From: Toxoplasma gondii ME49
Lineage: Eukaryota; Apicomplexa; Conoidasida; Eucoccidiorida; Sarcocystidae
DNA: 64,000 bases
Assembly (NCBI RefSeq): GCF_000006565.2
Contig: NC_031480.1
Span: 5,635,170 to 5,699,169 of the forward strand
Direction of reading: 5' to 3'
The position numbers and the translations under genes are program-made. Below, in pieces: positions 1 to 13,700 of this stretch. The notes under the pieces are model-generated. The model worked only from the letters and a program-made list of their open reading frames with translations. It had not been told where the DNA came from and ran no database searches. Each line of letters starts with the position of its first letter. Position 1 is the first letter of the stretch.

Positions 1-1143
1 TTTGCAATGGAAACTAGATTTTACGGCTCTCACATCGGGAAACTTCCCGAATGTCTTCTTTAGGCTTCACTAGAAGCCACCACCTACTCAGGGACTAGAA
101 TCCCTGCAAGCTGATAACTTTTTCTGTGCGTCCTCTAGTCAAAAACCAGGAAGCTGTAAACTCAGCAACCGTAGGAACGGGAGTACGATGTCTGGTTTCT
201 CGTCTGCATGCATCCAGTCGGTTCTTCACCCAATATGGAAAAGCTACTCGGTACGTGAACCACTCTGTGTTGTAAACTCTGGATAAGACAGTAAGCAGAG
301 CAGAAACATAGTTTTTTAACGCTCAGTATGTATCCAAAAGAATCGAACTGTCGTTGGAAAGCTTTGTTGCCAATGCCCGTCTCGCCGGGACTCAAATGGG
401 GTCACTTCTAAATCATAATCTACCAAGAACTCCAGTTCTCTTTCGCTCACATGGATGGACAACCTTGATTTCCTCTGCTGACAGTCTGCTAAGAACTCCG
501 GTCCTCGTCCACTGACACACAGCCTCTGTTCTCTCTGCATAAGTCAGCATCATTCGAAACCACGCTCTACCATCGCCGGTGGGCCGTCGAACGTGATCAG
601 CAGTATCGTTAGCGGAACATGCACCTGCGTTGATACTAACTCCCCACATGTACTGTGCCAAGGAATATGGAAAGCAGTAACCGTGATATACCTACTGATA
701 GCTGGGTGAACTATAATCCGTTGCGTTGGCTGATACCGGTTCACAATTTTTTTGTGGATGGTCAGGCGCGCGGTACAGCCAGTTGACTCTCCTTTCTGTG
801 TGCATTCTACGTGGATGTGTCTCCGTTGGCAGCAGAACACTGGAGAACTTTTGATCGTTTTTCGGTCGAATATGTGGACGGTGTCTTCAAGAGTCTGAGA
901 GCAACCCAACCACTGCCCATTCGCGGATCCAAAAATTCTCGTGTCTCCAAACACGGGCGTCTCCCCCCCATACAGTTCGGCGATTAACACGAGGTACAAG
1001 CTTTCCCAAACACATTTGAGACCCTCCTGACACGACTGAGTGAGAATAGCGACTTTCCGAGTTCTCTCCCGTACCGGGGACAAAACAGTACATCGGATGT
1101 GTAGACACTTAAGGAACCACACATTGATGGAGCCACGGCGACC
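1..1143. other. Downstream flank of the tyrosyl-tRNA synthetase gene
   Basis: I see no supported gene here. It lies 3' of the minus-strand synthetase stop codon and probably includes its 3' UTR. The open frames are short, overlap each other on both strands and show no family resemblance. Confidence 0.4.
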
Positions 1144-4100
1144 CTATTTCGTCACTTTGTATGCTTTAATTTGCTGCAGCAGTTGTTTGGCATGCTCATT
1201 TTCCGTAAAGTGCTTGCGAATCGGCTCCAGTCTTCGATTAAGTTCCCGTGCGAGACTTTCCTTGAGGTCTCCCGGATGCAGATTTCCTTTGATATACGCA
1301 TTTCTGAATTCCTCCACGGTGGCGTAAGTCACATCGCCACCGTTTGCTTCCGACCGTTTGACTGCAAACTCTCCGAATGCAGGGAAAACCAGCTGCTCCA
1401 CGTAAGTTACACATGGGTTTCCGTCAATAACGCCAGCAGGGCAGAACGCTTTCTTGATCTTTCGATTCACCTCCTGAAAGCAAAACAGACAAGAATTCAC
1501 ATGGAACACAGAAGTTCTACCAGTTCAGACGTTTCAAAATCACACACCTTCAACGGAAACGAAGCAAACAACCTACAAAGACTCCTCCACAACATTCGAC
1601 CCGGCCGAAGCTCCGCGGCTCTGATGTTTTTCAATTGTGTTCCCCCTATCGACCCCCGCCACCCACAAGCATACCTTCATAAGCAAAGAATTTAGGCACA
1701 AATCCATCATATCCGTCACTTGTGCGCACAAACGATATGTATAGCACCTCCGCAAAGATCTCTAAGAGAGACACAGACATATTTTCTGTCTCCACATTTC
1801 CTCTCGTACACAAACAGGCTCTCCCTTTCATCTGAAGTAATGGCGACCTCACTCCCCTATTTGGCAGCACACTGGGAGTTCGCCTTTCTAGAGTTACTGT
1901 TTGTTTCGTTCCCCAATCGAACCCGACCTTGGTTTCTTCTACGCCTCACTTCCTCCCTGTTTTTCCATTCCTTACCGTCTCCGTGTCTTCCATGAAGATG
2001 GCCGAGTCTGGGTTGGATTTGCTCATTTTCTCCTGACCCTCGAGAAGGCCTGGAAGCATCTGGTGAGACAGAATGACCGGCTTCAGCTTCCTCTTGATTT
2101 CGTCGCAGTACTCGCGCGCGAGCATGTTCACTTTCCGTTGATCCATACCCAATTGGCAGATGTCAGCTCCGAGGTAGAAGATATCTGCGCACTGGAGAGC
2201 AAATAACAATGGCACTTGCGGCTCGATAAAACTCTAGGGAAAATTAACTGAGAAAGAGTCGCCTCCACGCACGCAGTAAAAGAACTTCTGTCAAGAAGGA
2301 ACATTACCCAAATTGCAAATGCTCTTCGCGAGCAGTACACATACACATAGATATATACATATGAATACGTATACGCAGATGCTAATACATGCACAGTTAT
2401 GTGCGTATCTGCATGTGGGTTTAGACGTTGCTGCAAATTCAGCCAGATTGACAGGTAGTAGGCCAATGAAACACTGAAATGATCTTTCTTTTTCGGGTCC
2501 CCTTCGCAAATGGAGGAACGTCTACAGATGTGCGTTATAGAGCATGCACTCTGATTTATTCTCTGTCTTTGCAGCTCCTCTTTGCAGGCAACAAATTCTA
2601 ACTCGCGCAGAATTAACGCCTTTCTAGAGAGAAGCACACCAACAGAACGCACCTGCATGCAAGGGTACATGATTTGAGCAGCAGGTTGTTCATCTCCTTC
2701 TTGGCGACCCATGATCTGAGAGCAGCGCTTGACCCTGCGAGAAGGAAAAAACACGCTGTCTTTTTTATTCCTCGACTTTATCGGGCCTTTCTCTCCTTTT
2801 TGACTTGCGGAGTTGCATCCGAAAGAAGAGACCCCAAACACTCGCGGACACAGCTCTGCGTGGTAGTCGCTGTGCACCTTACTTTAGGATGGCGAGTGTG
2901 GACTGTCGTGCTACAGTACATATGAATATCTACTTGTAGACACAAAGATGCATTTGTTTGAATGCAGATTCCAGCAACCTGTGTTGCATGTGAAGGCTCA
3001 CAACTTTTGTCTTCTTTGTCTTTGAATCGTGCCATTCTGCTTTTCTTTGCGCACCGTGTCCACCGCACGGTTCTCTCCCTGGGCTTTGACGTTGAGACTT
3101 TTTTCTCACCTGGTGATCGTGAAAGACCTTGCAATTTGCATGACTTGCACCCAGTACTGATCAGAGTTTCTGTTGATTTCTTCGCTTGCCCAGAGGAAGC
3201 GGACGTTTTGCATGTCCATGCCTGCAGCTTTCCACACCTCGATGAAGTATTCGCCAACCTTTTGGATCTGAAGAAGAACGAGAGCGTTGATTCCATATAT
3301 TGTCTACGTTTTTTTCGATTATCAAAGGGGTCACTACGAGCCTCGTGGTGAAGGCCAGGAGCTGCTATTTCACGTTGGGTTTCACAGTTCGATGAGAGAG
3401 AATGTTCAAATGCCACAAGTCTGTCAGGAAGCCAAGGTCACTCCCGCTTTCTAGGATCTTCACATTATCACAACTCTACCGCTGTCCCAGACCCTTTCTC
3501 CTCCCTTTTTCTTTCATTTTTCCATCCCTCTAGAGTCACAGGGAAATACCTGCCGCACATAGTCTCGCCTACAAGCGTTGGTTTTTCGCATACACACTGA
3601 ACGACGAGACGACCCCGCGCAGGATCTGTCTTTCTGCTACAGAATTCAGAACGCACTAGGGTGTGACAGGCCTGGACCGATGAAGAACTGTTTACCTTCT
3701 TGAGGTCCCCATTCATTTTATTGTTGAGCATTGCAAACCAATCAGCAACCCAAAAGACGAAAACGCAGCCGGCCTTGGTCAGCTTGTTTACATTCGTCAC
3801 TTTCAGCAGACCCTGAGCCACGTGCATGCGCCCGCTGGGCTCGAAGCCATCGTAGCAGAGCGGAAACGGCTTCTTCTCCAGCAGAGTCCTCAGTTCCTGG
3901 AAAACGGAGGGAAAGAACATGAAGAGAGGAAGGAGAGAGGAGAGAGTAGAGAATCGGAAAGCAGACAACGGGACGAACGCGCGGAAAGAAACAGAGGAAA
4001 GTGAAGGGAGGAGCAGGACCACGGAAAAGAAAAAGAGGGATGAGAATGAGAAACAAAAAGAGAGAAGAGAAAGAGGGAAGTTAAGAGAGGAGAGAACTGG

Positions 4101-5475
4101 AAGAACGAAAAGAGTGAAGCAGCGAGAACAAAACGTCTGCAACAGCAGCGTCTCTTCTGACCCCGTAATGCAAACCCAGATGAATACATATATATATATA
4201 TGTATATTTCTATGAAGATTTATATATTCATATCATTTTGGAAATATATTTGTTAAATGACAAACTAGGAGTTATGGAGCACTAAAGAAGAGCTTACATC
4301 AGGTTGGATGCACTCTTGAGCGATGGAGAGACAAAGTTGAACTCGTTCATCAAGCGGAAGAGAAGACGGACGCGGCTGCGGCCACTGTGCTCCGTTGACA
4401 ATCGAATCGTACAGAGTCGTCACACCTCCGGAAGTTTTCTTTTCCTTCTCGCCTCGCTTAGTCGCGGGTGTCGCATTCTGCATGCACAACCGCAGAGCCC
4501 CCGCGGAGAACACAGACACCACGACTCGCTGACAGCACAGTACGCAAGAAAGGAAAGCGGGGAAGCTCTTTCGCTCTCCACGAAGCGAGTTACAAAGTAT
4601 ATGTCCTCGCGTTCACGGTCTGCCGCCGGACTGAGACGGAGTGATGTTCGCCATCCCAGAAAATGCTAGCCAGCTGTTCTTCTCTCATGTGCACCCAGCA
4701 CAATTCCGCACATACACAGACACATACAGAACCAAACATCTATATATGTTTTTGTTTTGTGATGTTTGCGGGACATTCAGGAGGCGAAAACCCACAGTTG
4801 CGCTTGCGGTCTCTGTATCTGTCTACATCCACTAGTCTTTTCTATCTGACAAGATCGACGCAGATCTACCAATGAATATCTCTCTGGACTTCGCTGCCTG
4901 CGAAGGCCTGCAGGATATCTCTGCGCATCTCGGCAAGCAAATGCATTTCTGTGCATGCGCATCTGTAGGAAAGCTGGAGAGTGCCGAGGAGAAGTTCCCA
5001 GGGCAGAAATCTTCTGCGATTCTCGAGCTGCCATGAACGCCTCCCAGTCCTCTCACGAAACAGTTTACAGACCTATGTACGCGCTCACATTCTCGCTACA
5101 CAGAGAAAGTCGCACAAAATATACACATAGGCAGGCCGATGCATAGCTGGATAAAAGTATACGCATGCAGATATATATATATATATATATATATATGTAT
5201 AAATATACATGTATCTGAAACTCTCAGATGATTCTATGGATGTAGAAAGACATGTGCCTCTACGTGTGTGTCTTTTCGAACCGCTTCTTATGTGTGTTTG
5301 CCAGAGTGGACATGTTCGTCTGCTGTTCTTGAAAACGACAGTTTAAAAAGGCGCATACCGACGCCTCATTTGCAGGGGGGGACGAGGTACTCGCAGCGGT
5401 GGAAACAGAGGCGACGTGAGAGGTCAGAAGACTGTCATCCCACACAGACAAGCCACCCGTGAAAGGAGATGCCAT
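1144..5475 (-). CDS. TyrRS: Tyrosyl-tRNA synthetase, cytosolic archaeal/eukaryotic type
   Basis: Charges tRNA-Tyr with tyrosine for cytosolic translation. I join seven coding exons, in transcript order 5475-5359, 4477-4298, 3896-3696, 3267-3110, 2734-2653, 2191-1976 and 1473-1144. All junctions are GT-AG, the phases agree and the protein is 427 residues. The class I HIGH-type signature appears as YDGFEPSGRMHVAQG (residues about 114-128) and the second signature KMSKS is at about 301-305, followed by NPDSAIFMEDTE. CQLGMDQRKVN (about 258-268) is typical of the eukaryotic/archaeal tyrosine and tRNA-binding region. The C terminus stops after the catalytic core and anticodon-binding domain, so there is no EMAPII-like extension as in the human enzyme. 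The first 39 residues are Ser/Ala-rich and not conserved. The start ATG at 5475 follows a good acceptor (GCAG) within about 10 bp, so a 5' UTR intron is likely. Family assignment is firm; exon 1 is the least certain part. Confidence 0.93.
5171..5196. repeat. AT dinucleotide microsatellite
   Basis: Thirteen uninterrupted AT dinucleotides in the first intron of the tyrosyl-tRNA synthetase gene. Likely length-polymorphic; no function is implied. Confidence 0.9.
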
Positions 5476-6641
5476 GGTGTCTGCCTGCAAAAGACTTCGT
5501 TCTCTGTTCTTCCAGCAAGAAACCGCTTCCCTGAGACAAGGAAACGGCAGACAACGTAGAGGAGAGAGACGGAGAGAAGAGGATCGGCGAGAAGAACGCG
5601 AGTGAGGAGGCGTGGAGGAAGAGGCTGCCCCGGCAGAGTAGATGGCAGATGTCGAGGTCGAAGAAGTCGGCGAGAAGGGAGAGAATCTCTGAGGAAAGAG
5701 AACCGTTCCTGGAGTCGGTGAGGAAGAGGACGCCACAGTGGAAGCAGTTCGGAAGGGAAGAGGAAGAAGCGAGGAGAGATCCGACAACAGAAAACTCGGC
5801 GTTCTCAAACGCATTCCAGGAGAGAAAAAGGCGAGGAATGTTACCGCTCTACTGAAAGCCACTATATTAAACGCCGCATGCAGCGGAGGAGGACGGAGAA
5901 AAAAGAGTTTTAAGAGAATCGCGGGGACAGGCGAAAAAACTGTAGAGAAATCCCGACCGACGTAGCCGTGTCTGCGATTTAAAAAAAACCTCGACGCGAA
6001 GAAAGAAGAATGACAGGACTCGCTGTCTCTCTCGTCCTCTCCCTGTCTCCTTCCACAGGGCGATGCGTCTCCGGTGTCTTCGGGGATCTTACGAGCGGAA
6101 GGACTGGTCGAAGACTGGGACTTGAAGATGTTTTTGCATATTTGAGACCAAAGAGACACCCAACCTTTGGAAAACCTCGCTAGGCTTCTCTGAAGAGGAC
6201 AGAGGGAGAGGGGGCGTGTCTTTCCGCTTGTCTCTCGGCTTCCTTTTTTTACGTCTTTGCATGCGAAGGTGAAGATGCGCTTTGCCGGGCGACCCTCCTG
6301 GAAGCCTTTCGTCTGCTGATTTGCATGATTTTTTTTTCGAAAGGAAGGAATTTTTCAGGTTATTCGACATCGGTTATGTCCTAGGCGCAATATATGGATT
6401 ACTGTTATCCCTCGTATTAACAGCGAGAGAAAACTACTACTCAGATGCTGGTCTATCCCTCACCGACTTCTTCTGTGCATAAGCTGAATATTTCCTCGCG
6501 GACAGAAGCCGCCGTCCAGATTCAAGGCCACGTTTTTTTCTCCTCTGTCGCTTGCTTCTCCAGCGCCCGTTCAAACTCGAGTTTCCTGCCTTTGTTGTGA
6601 AACTCCGAATCAACGTCTGCTCTTCCAGGAAAGACACCACC
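5476..6641. other. Divergent promoter region between TyrRS and the LYR protein
   Basis: The two start codons point away from each other across about 1.17 kb, so the 5' UTRs and promoters of both genes should lie here. A likely 3' splice site (CTCTTCCAG) ends about 12 bp before the plus-strand ATG, suggesting a 5' UTR intron there too. A long minus-strand open frame crosses the region, but it is Ser/Pro/Arg-rich with no family resemblance and I do not call it coding. Confidence 0.4.
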
Positions 6642-8354
6642 ATGGCACAGCTCCTTCCTGCTGTTAGGTCGCACGCTTTCGTCGTTTTGTCTCGCCCTCT
6701 CTCGTCACACCGAAGAAACTTCGCTTCTGCTGCGATTTCGAGGAATGCCCTAGAACGCTCTGCTCCTCCTCCACCCTCTTCTGCTGTTTCTGCTCCTTCT
6801 TCTTCGTGTACAGCCGCGCCTTCAGGGGAGAGAGAGAGAGAATCGGATGCATGCTTCGCACAGAAAGACGGAGAGAAGACACTTCCTTGCCCCTCGCTTC
6901 GTCGACCGTATCGGGACTTCTTGCGTGCATGCGCCAAAACATTCGGGGAAGATTTCGAGGCGAGGTTCCACGTGACCAGACAGATGACCCAAATGCTCAG
7001 AGGAAACCCTTTCCGCCTGCCCACAGATCGGCTAATACGCGAGCTCAAAGACGCGTCCGACTTCGTCAGGTACACACCAGAAGAGAAAAGAGAAAAAGCG
7101 GGAGAGACAGAAGGAGAAGGAAGAGAAGAAGGTGAAGAGAGAGAGAGGAGACAGAGAGAAATGACGACATGAAGAGAGAGGAGAGAAATGTAGAGATTTC
7201 TCCACGAAGTAATGAGATAACGACAGGGAAAAAGACGTATCCGGGAACTGAGGCACCATGCGCCTCTTCGCAGAAGTGTGTCTTCTCGGTGTTGTCAGCG
7301 GGAAAATGTTTTCTGCAGGCGCTACATGAACCTATCTGGACTTATCCGAGTCCCCCACGATCAAAGTGGGGGACATGTAGACAGCGACAGAAGCCTGTAC
7401 ACATACATCTACATGCATGTGATTACATCTGTATATCTATATATATATCTGTCTATATATGTGTATACATCTCTGTATGTATACCTCTGTGTATGTGTAT
7501 TTCTATAGATACACATGCATTTTTTCTTTAAGTATACAAATACTTCCATCTGTGTTTTCTAAAGTGTCGACACAGAAGACCAGCTTTGTGACGAAAGGCG
7601 TGTGTCACGAAGTACAGACGCGGGGAAGATGAAAGTCCGAGTGCAGAAGACATCGCTCTTCCATCCACTGTTCAGTTGGAGGTATATCATGGCGAACGCA
7701 TATGGCCGTCGAGCGTTGCTGCTGCAGGCTCCTGAGTGTAACCGTACAAGCTGCAAGGAAGACTGTGTAACTTGAACCGAGGTTCATACACTGGAGACTC
7801 TGAGAGAGTCACAGGAGATGGACCTTGCCCAGGAGTGAATTATCGTTCAACGCGGAGACTCGTCTCGTGTGTCTTTTGCTGGAAAAGTCTCTGTGGTGGC
7901 CTTGCTGGACAGAATATGGTGGATGGGTTTGGGGACTGGATTGGCCACGATAGAAGAAACTTGCGGGTGCAAACCTCGTCAGCACCGTCGTCCTGAGAGC
8001 AACAGAGTCGCTCCAGCTGTATCCGTCGACCAGAGAAAACCAGAGTACTCTGGGATCGCTTTCGTCACATCGTTTCTGTGTTGTTCAACGGGTTCTGGAT
8101 CTGTGAATCGCTCGGCTTTTCTTCGTCTCTTCAGGTTTCACATCGTTCAGGCGCAACTGAATCCTGACACCGGAGCGTATCGCGCAACGCCGACGGACGA
8201 CCACATTCGGAAGGGAGACGTCATAGAACTCAGTGGCTACGACGCAGAACGCATGCAAAAACTTCCTTGGCTCTCCAGAAAGCCAGGCGACTCCCTCCCA
8301 CCAGAGCCCACGCGCGAGACATCCCCTCGGCAGAGCACCGAGGCGAAATTTTAG
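6642..8354 (+). CDS. MZM1: LYR-motif protein, LYRM7/MZM1-like complex III assembly factor
   Basis: Predicted mitochondrial matrix chaperone of the Rieske iron-sulphur subunit during cytochrome bc1 assembly. Two exons, 6642-7069 and 8135-8354, join through a GT-AG intron in phase 2 to give 215 residues. Residues 1-40 are rich in Arg, Ser and Ala with almost no acidic residues, like a mitochondrial presequence. A poorly conserved Pro/Ser stretch follows (41-60). The LYR-type helix starts with RRPYRDFLRACAKTFG (residues 87-102; PYR in place of LYR). The join across the intron gives LIRELKDASDFVRFHIVQA and then a tail ending DVIEL, which parallels the [20 protein letters not shown] region and tail of human LYRM7. 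I chose the ATG at 6642 over an in-frame one at 6552 because it has a strong ACCACCATGG context and begins the presequence. Another LYR family member is the main alternative. Confidence 0.75.
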
Positions 8355-10032
8355 AAAACTGGAGGAAACAGAGAACAAGAGGAGGAGACGTGGAGAGGAA
8401 CAGAGGGAGAGAGAGGGAAAGAACAAAGCGAGACACACTCACAGAGCAAACGGACGACAACAGGATTCAACAGGGTTGTCCAGAGAGCTCATTTCTCTGA
8501 GTCATCGTCTTTGCAGGCAGCGCTCTTCTCTCTGAAAGGTTTTTTCTCGCGAAAAACAACCAAAAACGTATTAATCTGGACAACACTGCTCTTGACATGA
8601 GCAGAAACTCTGTTTCCCCACTTGGTTTGCCTGCTGCGTGCTCTACTCTCCCTGTCCTCTCTCTCTGTTTTTGCGTGGAGTGTTCCCTAGACTGTTCTCT
8701 CTAGATTCTCCTTTGCTTGAACAGACCGAGCTGTCTGCATCCGTCTTGCTTTCTTAGAGAGGTCAGCAGTTTTGCGAGTCGCACGTTTTTCGCGTCCGGA
8801 TTTCTCTCAACAAGCAGCAGCTTCTTTTTCGCAGAAAGAAATCGAGTCTTGTGGAGAAGAAATCTTCTCCGCGCGCCCTCGCATACAGAGGAAAAAGCGT
8901 TCCCGTGCACATCCTTTCTCCTCTTCCGTTCTCTGAACATGCCGACACTGCCGCCTGAGACAAGCGCTGAGGCTTCGAGTCGTTGTTAGAGAATCAGAGA
9001 ACATGCGGACATAAAGCTACCTGAGACAGTAGTCCGGCACAAATTGTGCATTCGTGGATCTCTCGGATCACACTTAGACACGCGAAATCCTGGACAAACG
9101 TCGACTCTCATTCGGCGACTACAAAGGTAGCTTCACTAGTCTGATCGCCGTTGCCTCGTGACTTTTTGAGTTCCTGAGAATTGTGGGGTTTCCCTTTCTG
9201 ACTCAAGTAGAAAAAGATCGAGTTGCATTTGCAGTTATTCCGTTTTCAGAAGTAGAAAACGCGTAACCTTTCACTGCTCTCTCCAGTTTTGACTGTGCTT
9301 GCCACGAGTGTGGAGCGCTGACCGTACAGCAACAGAGGCTAGGCAGCAGAACTCAAGGCATTGTAAAAAGCTGTGTCGAACGTCTGGAGCATGAGCACCG
9401 CTGGCGCTGAAAATGATTCCTTTAATGTCGAGGATGTTTTCTGAGTTAAACTGAGCAGTTCTCTTCTCACGTCCTTCACTAGCGACAGAAAACTACGCAT
9501 GTGTCAGTGTGTAGAGGGGAGTCTCGTACGGAGAGAGCGCTGACCTTTGAGGCAGGCGACGACGTCGACTGAAACGAGTGTTTTACTTTATTTTCGGAAT
9601 CACACTCAGCAGTTCGGTGGCCGACTTTTCTTTCACTTTTTTCCAGTGTTCTCGAAAACCGGACAGGTGACAGCAACGCGTCTCGGAACCTGCGTTTCGG
9701 AGGCAGCTGCTGTTCCACGAATTCGACGAAACGCGTTTTTGGATGCACATTTCGATTTCTTTACAGCTTAACCGCGTTGTTCATCAACCGATTCATAAAA
9801 TAAAAGTCCATTCTCCGGCGCAGAAAACTCGGGCACGAAGGAGAAAACGGCGACAGTGTCTTCTCACAATCAAATGCTGAGAAGAAAGAAAATAAGCTTT
9901 CAGGAAAACTCAGGAAAAATCCTGTGAAACAATGCAGAAGAAATTCAAGTTGTTCATTCAAAACCCGTCTACCTCTTCAGGAGTCCTTCTACTCCTGCCT
10001 TTCCCCTCTATCTCCAATTCCTTACACCAAAC

Positions 10033-10091
10033 TATATATATATATATATATATGCATATGCGTATACTTGCATATATATATATATATATAT
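10033..10091. repeat. Paired AT microsatellites
   Basis: Two AT runs (10033-10053 and 10072-10091) separated by about 18 bp of mixed sequence, in non-coding DNA. Confidence 0.85.
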
Positions 10092-10570
10092 GGGAATACA
10101 CGAATCCATTTCCAAAGCCTACAATTCAGACTGATACAGTGGACAACAAAGTTCCACCGCCTCCTTCTTCACTTTCTGCTTTTAGCGGAACTTTCGGAAT
10201 TCTGAATGGCGAGGAGACGTCCTGCCTCTGCAGTGAAATGACATGGAAAACGGAACCCGACGACCCGTTTTTCGTTTCCTTTTTCGATTCGGAGAAAAAG
10301 ATACTTACAAGCAGAATGAAAGAAGGAAAAAAACTGACATCTTTGGTTCTGAGTCTCACAAGAAGAGAACCAGTTTTCAAACAAAGGCCAGACAGTTTCA
10401 ACTTGAAAAACATTTATATATATATATATCTTACGTTCAATGCACCAAACAAACAACATGAATCTCCAAGGAACATGACACGGTGCTTGCTTTTAAGATA
10501 TACCTGCGCAAGTCACAGATACATGTGAACTCACGGGAAAGGATATATGCACAACTGCGCCTACATTATG

Positions 10571-10592
10571 ATATATATATATATATATATAT
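10571..10592. repeat. AT dinucleotide microsatellite
   Basis: Eleven AT dinucleotides just downstream of the large minus-strand gene, followed by degenerate TGTATGTATA-type repeats. Confidence 0.85.
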
Positions 10593-10722
10593 GCATTGTA
10601 TGTATGTATATGTATGTATATTTATAGCTAGAGGCATCTACACAAATACGCAGGGTTACGCACGTGCATATATACTTTATATATACACAGCTTAACTGTC
10701 TGCAATTGAAAAAAAAACGCCT

Positions 10723-13700
10723 CTAGATCTTGACACGCAGGAGTGTCGTACCCGCTGGTGACTCTGCAAGACCACGAGTTGACAAGTTCATCAAACCCGT
10801 CAGGATTTCTTCCCAAAAGAGCTCTGTGTCTCGGCCGAGCGCGTCTTGTTCGCAAAAGCTCTCGTCTTCCTCCCTATCCCCTTCGCTGCCTCTCACTCGC
10901 CTCACAGCAGAAGGCGGATCGTGAGGATTTCGGAGAGGAGAGAATCTGCTTTTCCTCATCTCGCCTTGCGCTTCTGCCAGAGCCTGAGCTGCGGCGGAGA
11001 CTCGACGAAGTTGAGAGGGCGAAGCATGCACCAGAGTGTCCCGCACATCGTCTAGCGCTAGCTGCAAAGATCCAGCTAGCCAAGACACCTCGGCGTCTCT
11101 GCCTGCCACGCCGAGATCAGTCCCGGCGCGTGTGCATCCTTCTCGAGTTGCGGGAGACGAAGAAAGGAGAGAATTCAGCGAAGGAGAAGAAGAGGAAAGA
11201 GCGAGAGCGACGCAGCGAGAAAAGGCAGCCGTGACCTCTACAACGGAAAGAGAAGTTTCTTCGCCCTCATCCGCAAACACGTCAGACGAAGAGAGATGCG
11301 CTCGATGCTGGAGGTTGCCGGCTGAAGACGAAGACAAGCATAAACAGCAAAAAAAGGCAAAAGGTGGAAGATGGGGTCCTAAGACGAAGACGAACGTGAG
11401 GAGAGGAAGGAAAAACAGAACAAGACAGAGAAAAAAAGAGAAAATAGTAGATGGGGAATATCACGAGGATGACTCGCAGAGACGGGAAAGAAGCTAGACA
11501 TAGGAAAGAGAGATTACATGTTACAGGACTTGCGGGGTCGAAGGACATCCAGGGCCGATCGAAATCGGCGTTACTTCTTGAGCAGACGACTTCCGAACCA
11601 ATAATATTACAAACAAGCTGACACACACTTCTCTTTCTTCTTCTCTTTCTCTTTCTGCTTCTCTTCCTTTTCCTCTTTTTCTTCCTCTGTCTTCTTCTTC
11701 GTTTTCTTCTCTTCTTTGCGACTTGGTCCTTGTTTCAAGAGTCTCTGCGTGGGCGCTTACCGAGGAAGAGAAAGACATGCGCGCTTTCCTCGAGCAACTC
11801 TGAGGGCTGGAGAGGCTGGAGATTTCCGTTCAGATCTCGCCTCTAGAAACATCCCCAAGACAAACGCACATAATTCAGAAAGGGTCCTTTACACAGCTGT
11901 GATGCACAGAGGTGTTGCGGCAACTGCTGCGTCCACACGATGGGCAAGGAAGCACGAACGTCCTCACTCTCGAGTTCCTCTCGACAGAAGAGCACTCGCG
12001 GCAGTGCTGGGCTCTACAAAAAACGAGCGACTGAACAAGACGAGAAGGCGAGAAGAACCCGACACCAAGCAACTCCTTCACCTTTTGTGGGCGACGTGTG
12101 GCCGACAGACGGCGAGCCTCGCTCGAGTGTACAGACACCGCTAGCGAGGAAGGAAATCGGTGAAGCAAAGAAACGAAGAACGAGAGGTACAATAACGCAG
12201 AAGTGCGGGGAATCTGGAAGCGAACTCAATGGAAGAAACACACAACTCTATGGAAAACTTGCAGGTGAATAGTGGAAAGAAGAACGGAAGGGAAGGTGAC
12301 CCCTGACAAAGACAACACGCGGGGCGGAACTCTTCGAGAGGTCAGATGATGCAATGCATGCAGAGGGAGAGAAGTCGTACAGTCGCTGAAGGAAGCATTT
12401 GAAACGTTTGTATTTTGACACACCCGACCCAGGTGGATGAGGTACGATTTGATTAGACTTAGGTACAGCGTTTTGTGATTCTACCATGCTGGAGAGAGTG
12501 CGCAGCACCCTTTTTCTCAAGGAACCAGAACAGAGCCGTCTCCATGTCTTTCTGCAGCTCTCTTGCCTCAGAATGGATCGTACGCGTGCGAAGACGCCGT
12601 CACTACGCGACGTTCCCCACTCCGTTGCCACGAAAGAAAAAACAGGAAACTCACATGGCTGCTCTCGCCTTTGTGCTGCCTTTCCCAACTTTGCCTGTGG
12701 AGCCGAACTGCAAAGACACCACAGATGTCGCCGGCAGTGCAGAGAGACGAAACATCTGCGCATTTTTGGAGAACCCATTCCAAAGTCGCGGTCTTCTCTC
12801 CCGCTTGGACACATTTGCCGACGAGAGACAGAGAAACACTGCTTTACCCGGCGGCAAGCTCGCGCCGCAAGAGGCAGACAGACAGACCGCGAGGTAGACG
12901 TACACCCCAAGACGCCAGGGCGTCGAGAAGGGGATCTAGAGAGAGCGACCAGAGAGCGACACAAGAGGCAAGCGTCGTGGACTGGCCAGGAGAGAAGACG
13001 CACGCGCCCTCTGCAGAACTCGGGTCGCAAGAAGACGGCACTGCAATGTGAACTGCCACACAGAGAACCGAAAGGCGGCCAAGAAAAACGAAGGACTTCT
13101 CACCTTCGAAAAGAGTGAGGAGCGTAGACAGCCAAGACACCTGTTGCTCAAGGCTTAGCCGTCGCAGCGCATCCTGAGAACAAACGCAACGTCTCAGTTG
13201 CTTCCCACAATTCATGAAGAGGAAACGAAACCGAACTCTCAACACACAATTCATGCAACGCGAGCTCTCTCAGAGAACTCGTCGAGCGTTTCTTGAGCTC
13301 ACGACTCTCGAAGAAAGACACCCCGCGACGGGACTTTTTTGAAAGCGGAAGACAAACCACCAAAGCCCGATGGATGAGGAAAAGCTGAAAGAGCAGACAA
13401 AAAGAAACGCACTCGAGGAAACTCAAAGAATCCGTGTCTCCACTCTGTTCTTCCTGTGCTCTCTCGCAAATGCGACACTCCTGAATCTCACACTCTTGCC
13501 TTACCAACGTCACGAACATACAACACTTCTACATAGACCTATAATTATACACATGCGGATACATAAATCCATACGTGCATACATAAAAATAACTGAATAT
13601 CGGTCGCTTCATGTACAGGATAATATATATATATATATATATGATGCATATGGTTTAGGAGTCTCTTCATTGCTCTGTGTCTGTGCGTCTTGAGCTGTCT

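Larger units (their letters stand above)
8355..10722. other. Intergenic region with AT microsatellites
   Basis: Convergent 3' flanks of the LYR protein gene and the large minus-strand gene. Apart from AT repeats I see no gene; open frames are short and unlike any family I know. Confidence 0.4.

Noticed and set aside
5260..6159. A 299-residue minus-strand open frame upstream of the tyrosyl-tRNA synthetase
   Set aside because: Only its 39-codon part from 5475 to 5359 fits splice signals and phase. The rest is Ser/Pro/Arg-rich, crosses the likely 5' UTR intron and resembles no family.
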